Below, piece by piece: positions 55,746-64,000 of a stretch of 64,000 nucleotides of DNA. This DNA comes from Dendrobium chrysotoxum (lineage: Eukaryota > Streptophyta > Magnoliopsida > Asparagales > Orchidaceae), in NCBI GenBank assembly GCA_019925795.1, contig CM034309.1:25042729-25106728 (forward strand), in the 5' to 3' direction. Both the position numbers and the translations under genes were made by a program. The notes under the pieces are model-generated. The model saw nothing but the letters and a program-made list of their open reading frames with translations, was not told the origin of the DNA and did no database searches. Position 1 is the first letter of the stretch; each line of letters begins with the position of its first letter.

Positions 55746-56429
55746 AAATTGAAATGGAGGCCAAACGGGATTTAAAAATATTTAGAATTTATTCTGCGAC
55801 TTTTGATCATTTCGCATGGTCTACAATAACTCGTGTAAATTCTTCTTAAATTCGTCCACCCAAGGGGTTATTTGGTTGCAAGTAGTATTCAACTTAAATA
55901 TGATTTAATAAATTCTGTAAATATGGATTTGTTAAAATCTTTGTGAGTTAAATTGTAGAAGTTATTTGATATTCAGTTAAATTCAAATAAAATATTTGAC
56001 TATTTATTTTATAATTTAAAATTTTATGTGATTGAGACATCTTGTTGTATTTATTTTATTTAAATTGATCTTAATTAAATTAATTAAATTATAATAAATA
56101 TAATTAAACATCTCAACTAATAATTATGGCATTAGTTGTACGACTAAGGGCTTTGAGTTCCTAAAAATGCAATCATGGCTAACAAATGATAAGAATTGAA
56201 GCATACTAATATGCAATTGTGACACTAGTCATATGACTAAGGGCTATTAGTCCAATGAGCTTAAGATTGTATTAAATATTTTGACGAAAATAAATATATT
56301 TTGCTATAAATTAAGATTATTTAAATAAAATTTATGCATATTTCAGATAAAAATTGGAAGATCAAATACTAAGAAAAATGTGCTATGAAGAGCTTAAATA
56401 ATTTAAAGAAAACTTGTAGAACAAGTAGT
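55746..56429. other. Unassigned AT-rich spacer
   Basis: No gene recognised. Two related segments (tagttgtacgactaagggct near 56133 and tagtcatatgactaagggct near 56225) form an imperfect direct repeat about 95 bp apart. Confidence 0.4.
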
Positions 56430-57322
56430 TAGAGTAGGTTTGTTTGTGACATCTTTCTTATGGCATTATTTTTCAGATCACAACCACAATTTTTATTTGG
56501 TTACTATTTTTTTACTGTTTTTAATAAATTTTTGTGCTAAGAAGCTGCTTTCTACAGCATCTTTATATTCACATTTATAAAAAGTTACAATCATCCTAAA
56601 CTAGGGGTGTCAATATTTGACACGACACGAAAACCCGACTCGAACCCAACCCGGAAAACCCGATCCGAGTTCAAAACGGGTCGGGTTCGGGTTCAGGAAC
56701 TCGACCCGTTTGAAAAACAGGTCGGGTTCGGGTTGACCCGACGAGTTGCCGGGTCAACCCGAAAACCTGTTTAAAGCACTGCCCGCGAGCCCTGCCCGCC
56801 CTGCCCTGGCCTGCCCACTCGCATCCGCGCTCGCCAGCGCGCCCGCGCGCTCGCAGCGCTCGCCCACGCGCCCACGCTCCCCTGCACCCGCGTGTTCGAC
56901 CGCACCGGCACCCGCACGCTCGCCCGCGCCCGCCCGCGCGCTCGCGAGCTCTTGCCTGCGCGTCCGCACACGTGACCCGGGTCGGGTCGACCCGCCAACT
57001 CGACGGGTCGGGTCCGGGTCCGATTTTTTGACCCGTTTCCCTACCCGGGTCAGGTTAGGGTCAACCCGTTTAGGCTGTGGGTCATTGCGGGTTCGACCCG
57101 AAACCCGATTTTGACACTCCTATCCTAAACAAACATTTAGATTTTGCCTTTACTGTTTTCTTACTACTTTATAAAGTTGCTATAGAGAAAATAATTTTTT
57201 AAAATTATTATAGAAAACAGCTTCCTAGCATAAATTTTTTTAAAAGTAGCAAAAAATAGTCAAACAAAAATTATGATTAAGCTATGAAAAGTAAAATAGT
57301 GAAAAAGCTATCCCAAGCCCTA
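56430..57322. mobile_element. Fold-back element interrupted by an hAT MITE
   Basis: The 170 bp left of the hAT MITE and the 190 bp right of it are imperfect inverted copies. On the left, acaatttttatttggttact...gtgctaagaagctgctttctac matches the reverse complement of the right side (ataatttttgtttgactatt...atgctaggaagctgttttctat). The whole is a palindromic MITE of about 365 bp before the second insertion. It is related in style to the small MITEs nearby. Exact ends are uncertain. Confidence 0.6.
56603..57122. mobile_element. hAT-type MITE, 520 bp, with perfect 8-bp duplication
   Basis: The terminal inverted repeats are TAGGGGTGTCAA (56603-56614) and TTGACACTCCTA (57111-57122), 11 of 12 matching. 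TCCTAAAC is duplicated exactly at 56595-56602 and 57123-57130. An 8-bp duplication and TAGGG...-type ends define hAT elements. The interior has gggtcgggttcggg repeats at both sides and a very C/G-rich centre (56780-56960). Long ORFs there (for example 56746-57114) are composition artefacts; no transposase is encoded. Confidence 0.93.
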
Positions 57323-57830
57323 ATCAAGTGAATTCAAGATCATGCTTTAATAAACTAATTATTCTATTCCATTATTGAGTTTTGTATTATTATATTTTTC
57401 ACATGTTAACGATGTCAGGAAGACCATCACTCATACCAAGAGAATAAAGCGTAAATTAAATAAAAAATATTTTAATTAATATCAATTAGTTGTACTATAA
57501 AATTTATGTTAATAATGATATCTTCTTACATCATATTATATGATCAAGACCATTTTTAAAATTATCATTAAATTATTAAGATTAGAGAAAAAATCATTAT
57601 TATATCGGGATAACATATTATATGATTTATCGTATTTTTACAATATAATTATAAATTAACTTACATTAATTAAGACTATTCATCTTTTAAATTAATAATA
57701 TTATATGGTATATATATCATATTATACCATCAATATGACTCAATCAAATTAATAGAATTAATTAGCTTTAATTGGAATTAGAGCTTACATTCTCTATCAA
57801 CACCACATTCTCGATGAAAGAACAAGAGCT
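57323..57830. other. Unassigned AT-rich spacer
   Basis: No ORF, repeat or RNA gene recognised in about 500 bp. Confidence 0.4.
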
Positions 57831-57831
57831 T

Positions 57832-58801
57832 TTATTTTCTTTTTTTCTTTTTTTTTTGGAAAGGAAGGTCACGTCCAGCTGTGATTAATAAGTCAGAATT
57901 AGAGAAGTGTTACATAGGAGGAGACAAAATGATAATAACATCAAAAATCAAAAGACTAGAAGTACATGGCTCACTTTAACCCACAAAAGTAAGATAAACA
58001 AGGACTAAATCAGTGAAAATGCCATCCAAGGTGGTTAGGTGGCAATGTAGCATATGTTCTCGGGAGGTGAAACAAATTGGCCACCTGGTTGCGAAATCAA
58101 CATTGATTGGGGTTCATCATAGCCCTTCAAAGAAACCCCAAAGATAAATCCGTGTAGATCAGAAGAAGGCAAATAATGATGGCAATCAACCAATATGAAA
58201 AAGGCCACAAGAAATAAGGTCTAGATTCCAATGCTGATCCAATATCATTCAAAATAAGATCCATCCCGCTCCGCAATCCAGATTTTAATAGTGATCCAAT
58301 ACAATCCAAAATAAGATCGATCCAGCTCCGCAGAAATCAAAGTAGAGCAAGCGCAAATCAACAACATGAAACATAGCAAATTAAGAATAATAGAGATCTT
58401 GAACATGTCTAGGTAGAGCAATAGAAGGAGACCATCTATTACTTTCAAGTCTAACAACATAATTGATTTTAAAAATAATGATATGAGCACTCAAGTTCTT
58501 GTTCCTAAAAATACGCCTATTCCTTTCTTGCCAAATGTAATAAGCAGAGATATGCCTGGTTGAAAGAAAATGCTTTTTGCTAAGCTTGCAAGTGATATTA
58601 TCTTATTAATTAAGCACTTGCTGCAAGACAACTTCCATATGAAAAAAGTTTACAAATGGAATGGAGCATTTAAGAATATATAAAGATAGCGAGCAATCGA
58701 AAAAAGGTGATTATGATTTTCTTTGTAATGATAATACAGAGGGCAAGCATCATGAACTAATACATCTACTAATATGGATAAATATGTGTGGCTGCCAATA
58801 T
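57832..58801 (-). pseudogene. LINE-c: 5'-truncated LINE tail with poly-A
   Basis: The plus-strand T tract at 57832-57857 is the poly-A tail of a minus-strand LINE. Upstream, the minus strand encodes a zf-RVT relic: CPLYYHYKENHNHLFSIARY near 58690-58750 and YIWQERNRRIFRNK near 58500-58545. Several stops are present. The 3' UTR holds two copies of a gatccaatacaatccaaaataagatcgatcc-type segment (near 58230 and 58290). The 5' end is near 58801 with no ORF1. Confidence 0.78.
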
Positions 58802-59732
58802 ATTTTTACTTATAAAAACTTAAAGTAATTTTTTTTTTTTAAAAGATCCTATTTAAAAGGCCGCTCCTTTGTTTAATGAGCAAAGTTGATCAAATACTAA
58901 GTTCTCTTAAACTCAACTCATTTATAACCATAATATTAGAAATATACTTAGCCGTATGGTTTGTTGGCATCTCGAAGCATATATTTATGATATGTTTTTC
59001 ACGGCTATATATATAACAGCTATTTTAGTCTTTCGGCATGTATTATATTAATTTCATAATAAATTGATTGCAAATCCTAATATTATGCATAAATTTATTT
59101 CTTGTTTTTCATCTAATTTTAATGAGTGCATTTGAAGAATATTGGAAGTGTATATGCCTATGTATAAATTATTTATAAATATGTAAATATTTTTATGTAA
59201 TATTCATATAACATTTAATTTCATTGATATAAAAAGTAATAACTTACTTTTATATTTATTATATCATTTTTAATTTTAAAAATTTTTATTAAGGTAGGCA
59301 TTTACACTAGTTATAACAAAAGCCTGAATCAAATTTAAGCCAAGCTTGAATAAATTTTTCTTACATGATCTTAAGCTCGAATAGCCATCAGCTCAACTTG
59401 GTTTTTTACAGCTCTGGAACTTTTAAATCCATATTTTAGGGCCCAACTAGTTAATTGGACGTTTCTCAGCCAATTGGGCATGCCTATGACCATATCAGCC
59501 CAACAGTTAATTGGACGTTTCTTAAGTTGCCTGACTCTTTCTTTTTTACTCTTCTCTTTCTTGTAAAAATTATGCCTTCTGCGTAATCAAAGTTTATCAG
59601 TTAATATGCTATGTGACCCTCAATTTTTCTTAAAAAAGTATCTATTACATGGCACCTTAAATTGATGTTTAATCTATGGGACATCTACAATAACTTATAC
59701 TAAAATAATAAAATTTTTATGTATTTCATCTT
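58802..59732. other. Unassigned AT-rich spacer
   Basis: No gene recognised. A direct repeat, agttaattggacgtttct, occurs near 59449 and 59505. Confidence 0.4.
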
Positions 59733-59950
59733 AATCTGTTGGTTAGGAGCTTTAGCTAACGACCAAAAGGTCTTGAGTTGGAGTCTTACGTATGTGATGA
59801 TATGTGTATAAGTTTGTCTTAGTTGGCCTAAATATTCCTCCCCCCAAAGTCGTCATAGTGGTCGGAAGGAGGTGAAAAGATCCCTCCAAGAGGTTCGAGG
59901 CATAGTTCCAAAAGATATTTAATATTAATGTATTATTTCTTTAAAAGTAT
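59733..59950 (+). mobile_element. Possible tRNA-derived SINE
   Basis: tgttggttaggagc (about 59738-59750) resembles a pol III A box. GAGTTGGAGTC (59775-59785) resembles a B box (GGTTCGANTCC). The context taacgaccaaaaggtcttgagt is common in plant SINE heads. The tail is not clearly defined and no target duplication was found. Confidence 0.4.
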
Positions 59951-60056
59951 TTTTAAAATATTATTATGTACTTTTAGCTTGCATGCCCTTTTTTATTTAT
60001 TGGGAAGGGATGTCATCTTATATTAGTATTAAAGAAAATAGAGCTTTAATTCTTCG

Positions 60057-61315
60057 TGTTGCGAACTAGAATATACACGACAGTAGAGTGAAAAACATAA
60101 TGTCTTAGCAAAGCACGTATATCCAGCACATCAACAGATAATTGAGGGGGAGAAACATCAGAAACTTTTTTACGTGGAAAACCCAAAAGGGAAAAATCAC
60201 AGGGGCCTGACCCAGATGAGAAAATTCCACTAAATTTGGGTTGATTACAGAGTTTGATTCGCTCCTTTACTTGGAGACGTTAGAATTACAACAGGTCAAA
60301 TTGAAATCTGGTGATGATTGATGAACCGACGGAATTACAGCAGTGGTTGAGAAGAGCTTCAGCGACGGTCAGATAAAAAACTCTGGCAGCGGACGGGAGG
60401 AAAACTTATGTGACGGTCGGGATGAAACTTTGATAGTGGTCGGGAGGAAACTTCGGTGACGGTTGGGAAGAAACTTCTGCAGTGGTCGGGAAGAAACTTC
60501 GGCGACGGTCTGGAAGAAACTTTGACAGCAGTTGGGAGGAACTTCGGCGACGGTCTGGAAGAAATTTTGACAGCGGTCGGGAAGAAAACTCCAACAACGG
60601 TTTGGAGAAACTCTGGCGGTTGTCGGAAATAACTCCGGCGGTGGTCGGAAATAACTCTGGCAGTAGTCGGAAGGATACTCCGACGGTGGTCGGCAAGGAA
60701 ATTCCGGCAGTGGTCGGTAAGGAAACTCCGGCGGTGGTCGGCAAGAACTTCGGCAGTGGTCGACAAGAACTCCGACGGTGATCTGTGGCAAGAGAGCTCC
60801 CAAACTCTTCCTTTCTTTTCCTTCTTCTCCCCCCTCTCATAAGAAGAGTGAGGGGCTATTTATAATTTTTTGAGAGTGGCATGGCCTATAAATATGTCGT
60901 GGATCAAATGGGAGTGGTTTGAACGGACGACCGATATTGATCCCCTTGATTGTAGGCCGTTTAATGGTAATTTGAATGCTATAATGATATCAGAATTCAA
61001 TGATCTTGGGCTTGTTGGATTCATCTCGTCGAGCCGCTCGATTCGACTGTAAGCATGTCACATTTGGAAACCATTTGGTAATTCAAATTATGGTTTGAGT
61101 TTTCCAAATGCACTTTGGGTCTTTGATTTGGACTCATTTGGGCTCGGATTGAGTTGAATTTGGTGTCGTTGGGTTCGTATTTTTGAGACGTTCAGTTCGA
61201 CTGTAAGTTTGCTGAAATTGGAATTCATATGGCCTCCATTTTATTTTTGAAGTTTCCAACTTGATTTTGCCTCGAGATTCATGCCCGATCAAGATCATTT
61301 TTTATTGATATATCA
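60057..61315 (-). mobile_element. Solo LTR copy B, 1,259 bp
   Basis: On the minus strand it runs from TGATATATCA (61315) to gcaaca (60057). The plus strand shows TATTTATA (60857-60864), the TATA box of the minus-strand promoter, and tttacgtggaaaaccc (near 60170), the R-U5 motif. About 60355-60785 is a tandem array of roughly 30-bp units (ggtcgggaagaaacttcggcgac type) different from those in A and D. Flanks CTTCG (60052-60056) and CTTCA (61316-61320) are a 5-bp duplication with one mismatch. Long ORFs in three frames are repeat shadows. Confidence 0.85.
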
Positions 61316-61495
61316 CTTCATAATCAAATCCAATGAAATCCACAATATGATGTAGCCATCAATTAAACGAATCTATCAATTTCTTATATATTTTTATACA
61401 TTAATCTTCTTTTTCTTTATTTTTTTCTCAAGCATTATATTTAATCAACTTGTTACTGATTGATAGATCAATTGATAGCTAGTTTCTTATCAAAT

Positions 61496-61715
61496 TAGGG
61501 CTTGGTTGCTTGGTTTGGAATAGCTTTTTAATTCAAAAAAATTTTGTATTAAAAAATTATTTTAGAAAGCTATCTCAAATAAAGCCTAAATTAGGGCTTA
61601 GATTTTATTTGGGACAATTTTCTTACTGCTTTTTGAAGCAACTTTTTAGTACAAAAATTTTTCAACAAATTTTTGAACTAAAAAACTGTTTTAGAAAGCC
61701 GTCCCAAACGACGCC
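61496..61715. mobile_element. Two adjacent small fold-back MITEs
   Basis: The first (61498-61592) begins gggcttggttgcttggtttggaatagcttt and ends in the inverted aaagctatctcaaataaagcc. The second (61594-61715) begins gggcttagattttatttgggaca and ends gaaagccgtcccaaacgacgcc. Both contain ttttagtacaaaaa or ttgtattaaaaa centres. They belong to the same family as the copies at 53463, 55628 and 63455. Confidence 0.6.
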
Positions 61716-62347
61716 GTAGAAACTCTAACTGAAAATTTTTATCCTGCACAAATAAAATCGCGTTGTTAACCTCTAAGCCTTTTTATACAATTGAGTCGAC
61801 TCAGATGAGACAAATTTCTACTCAACGAAGAAATGGCTTTTAAATGTAGAGAATTCTAACGACGATTGGGCACATAACAAGAAACGCACAGTTGTAGATA
61901 GAAGGATAAACATGGCTGGACCCATTAATTTAAAGGTACAGTTCCATCGTTTAGTTAAAATAATTTTCATAAAATATATTTGTGATAGGAAGATTTAGTC
62001 ATGCGGTGCAGCATTTCTTGACTGACGATGATCGGTCTTCTTCCATCAATTATAGCTTCTTGTTGTAGGTGAGGAGATGTTAGAAGAATAAATGTCTATG
62101 CTTTTCTGCAGAAGCCGAATTGTAGCTCACCATGTATAATTTTTAAGAAAATAATTTAAAAAAAAGGGGTAATGGGTCACACGTGTGACTGTCTGTATGG
62201 ATAACTGTAAGAGAAATGCTTTAGTCTTCTTTTAAATCCCTACAGAAGAATATGTGGCTCATCCCTTTTTTTTTTTTAAATAAATTTGGGGATTAAGGCT
62301 CCATTTGTGACCTTTTTCTCATTATTTTTAAAATAATTTTTTATTAT
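61716..62347. other. Unassigned spacer
   Basis: No gene or repeat recognised. It separates solo LTRs B and C and shows no PBS, PPT or coding remnant, so the two LTRs do not bracket one element. Confidence 0.5.
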
Positions 62348-63443
62348 TGTTGCAGGGTAGAATATTCGCGGCGGTAAAGTATAAAAAAATTCACGTCTAG
62401 CATTGCACAAGTATCGAGCACGCAAATAGAGAAAAAAGAAATATCATAACTTTTTATGTGGAAAACTTTAAAGGGAAAAACTATGGGGCTACACCCAGTT
62501 GAAATAATTCCACTAGTATTTGAATGGATTACAAATGATTGGTTCATCCTTGAAATTGAGGACGATCAGATTACAACAAGCAACTATTGGGTTGAAATAT
62601 AGTGACGAACAAAGATTAGACGGAAATCCGGCGATGTTTGGTGGTTGGGCTAAAATCCGGTGTTAATTGGCGGCTGGGCGGTAGTCCAGCGACATCTGGT
62701 AGTCAAGTGGAAGTTCGGCTTCAATCGGTGATCGAGCAGAAGTCCAATGACAGCTGGTGGGGTGAAAATCCGGCTTGAGTTGGTGGTCGGGCGGAAATCT
62801 GGTGTAAGTTGGTGACCGGACAAAAGTCTAACAATAGTCCGACAACGATCGGTGGCCGAGCGGTGGTCAAGGTCCTCGAGGAGGAGTTTGATGGCAAGAG
62901 AATTTTGGTTTCTCTTTCTTCTTTCTCTCCCTTATCTTCCTTACTTTTGTCCCTTTTAATGAATAATAAGGGGTCTATTTATATACTTTTTATGTAGTGT
63001 CATTACTAGTAAATAGGAGGGAGATCAAAGATACGTTAGGAGTGGTTTGAATGGACGGCCGATATTGATCGTCTTGATCTTGGACCATTTATTGAGCATT
63101 GAATGTCTTAATGATATCAGAATTTAGCAATCTTGGGCTTGTTGGATTCGTCTCATCGAGCCACTCGATTCGACTATAAGCATGTCACGTTTTGAAATCG
63201 TTTGGTTATCCAATTTATTATTTGAACCTTCCAATGATGCTTTGAGTCTTTGATTTGAACCCATTTGGGCTCAAATTGAGTCGAATTTGGTGTGGTTGGG
63301 TTCGTCTTTTCAAGACGTTTAGTTCAACTATAAGTTTGCTAAGATCGGAGTTCAGATGGTTCCAGATTTAATCTCGAAAATTTCCAATTCAATTTTGCCC
63401 CGAGATTCATGCCCGATCAAGATAAATTTTTGATGATATATCA
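62348..63443 (-). mobile_element. Solo LTR copy C, 1,096 bp
   Basis: On the minus strand it runs from TGATATATCA (63443) to gcaaca (62348). TATTTATA at 62976-62983 is the reversed TATA box, and tttatgtggaaaac (near 62455) marks R-U5. A short tandem zone (ggcggtagtccagcgacatctggtagtc type) lies at about 62580-62870. Flanks ATTAT (62343-62347) and AGTAT (63444-63448) match at four of five bases. It is the shortest copy, with the fewest internal repeats. Confidence 0.83.
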
Positions 63444-64000
63444 AGTATAAAATTTTTTTTGAAAGCTAAAAAAAAGTAACTAAAAGCTGTCCCAATACAA
63501 AGTCGAAGTAATATGAAAATAAAAGTTTATATGTAGATTTTTTTTTGAGAAATTATATTTTATTCTTAAAAAAAGTTTTATAATGACTTTGATCAAACTT
63601 ATAATCATTCATAAAACAATATTTATGGTCCAAATGCAATAGGCTTTGGCTTGCTGGTTGGAAGCTTAGGTTGTCAATCAAAATATTTTGGGTTTCATGT
63701 TTTCATATATGGTGCGTGTAAGTTTGTGATTGAATTTGCTCAAAGTTCTAAAAAAAATTTTACAATCCAACAAATGATGATAATTATTGCATGTTTACGT
63801 ATAATAATTATTAAAATAATGACAAATATATGAATAATATATCCTAAATTTATTCATGCCTTAGATATCAAATAATTTCAAGTTTAATTATATAATATTA
63901 TATGCTATAAATTTTTTAAAGTGGCTGGTGGATGACAGAATTTGCACCAAATTTAAAAGGAAAAGTCTTTCATATTATGCATTTTTATATGACTGTTCAT
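63444..64000. other. Unassigned AT-rich end with MITE remnant
   Basis: aaagctgtcccaatacaaagtcg (near 63485-63507) is the end of the small MITE family; the partner arm is not seen. The rest is AT-rich without recognised genes. Confidence 0.4.

Noticed and set aside
56746..57114. Proline/alanine-rich ORFs on both strands
   Set aside because: They are open only because the hAT MITE centre is extremely GC-rich; three overlapping frames on two strands are equally open.
60359..60840. Several 90-144-codon ORFs
   Set aside because: They are repeats of a ~30-bp unit in solo LTR B read in several frames and on both strands.
60057..63443. Solo LTRs B and C as the two LTRs of one element
   Set aside because: They have their own near-matching duplications, different lengths and internal repeats, and the 1 kb between them has no PBS, PPT or coding trace.

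Overview
The window is nuclear DNA of a flowering plant made almost entirely of transposable elements; I recognise no host protein gene, rRNA or tRNA gene. The plant origin follows from the element types: Ty3/gypsy elements of the Tat lineage (reverse transcriptase, RNase H, a second archaeal-type RNase H, integrase without chromodomain), L1-type LINEs with a DUF4283-like ORF1 and zf-RVT tail, LTRs with a Ty1/copia-like R-U5 signature, and an hAT MITE. I cannot name the species.

Layout. 1-16281 (minus strand): Tat-1, a Tat element cut by the left window edge. It has a decayed pol, an open 5.4 kb gag-protease ORF, a PBS and one 6.93 kb LTR (9355-16281). It sits inside an L1 LINE (16287-20412, minus; LINE-a). 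A LINE ORF2 tail (LINE-b, 20661-21140) lies just upstream of LINE-a. 21713-22148 and 51032-52222 are two halves of one solo LTR (copy A), split by Tat-2. Tat-2 (22149-51031, plus strand) is a complete 28.9 kb Tat element with 8.05 kb LTRs, a TTTAC target duplication, a PBS, one continuous gag-pol frame broken by two in-frame stops, and very repeat-rich untranslated regions. 52223-64000 holds three more solo LTRs of the copy-A family (D 53728-55224 plus; B 60057-61315 minus; C 62348-63443 minus), an hAT MITE with a perfect 8-bp target duplication inside a fold-back element, a 5'-truncated LINE, a possible SINE and several small fold-back MITEs.

How the parts work together. In each Tat element the LTR supplies promoter and polyadenylation signals. 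Gag packages the RNA, protease cuts the polyprotein, reverse transcriptase and RNase H copy the RNA from the tRNA-primed PBS, and integrase inserts the product. Tat-2 inserted recently: by eye its LTRs differ at 18 sites in about 8,053 bp, all transitions, plus one 1-bp indel. Yet it carries two stop codons, so any activity would need readthrough or proteins from another copy.

The most unusual material is structural. Downstream of the Tat-2 integrase, a 16-unit 49-bp tandem array encodes hairpins whose arms vary but stay paired. In 15 of the 16 units every imperfect pair is a G.U on the sense strand. A second array with a different covarying stem follows, then a 17-bp-stem hairpin against the polypurine tract. 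Three more covarying palindromes lie in the 5' leader. A hairpin module with an identical 11-bp outer stem occurs in the LTRs of both Tat-1 and Tat-2, which are otherwise strongly diverged. Together these suggest selection on element RNA structure, which I have not seen described for this lineage.
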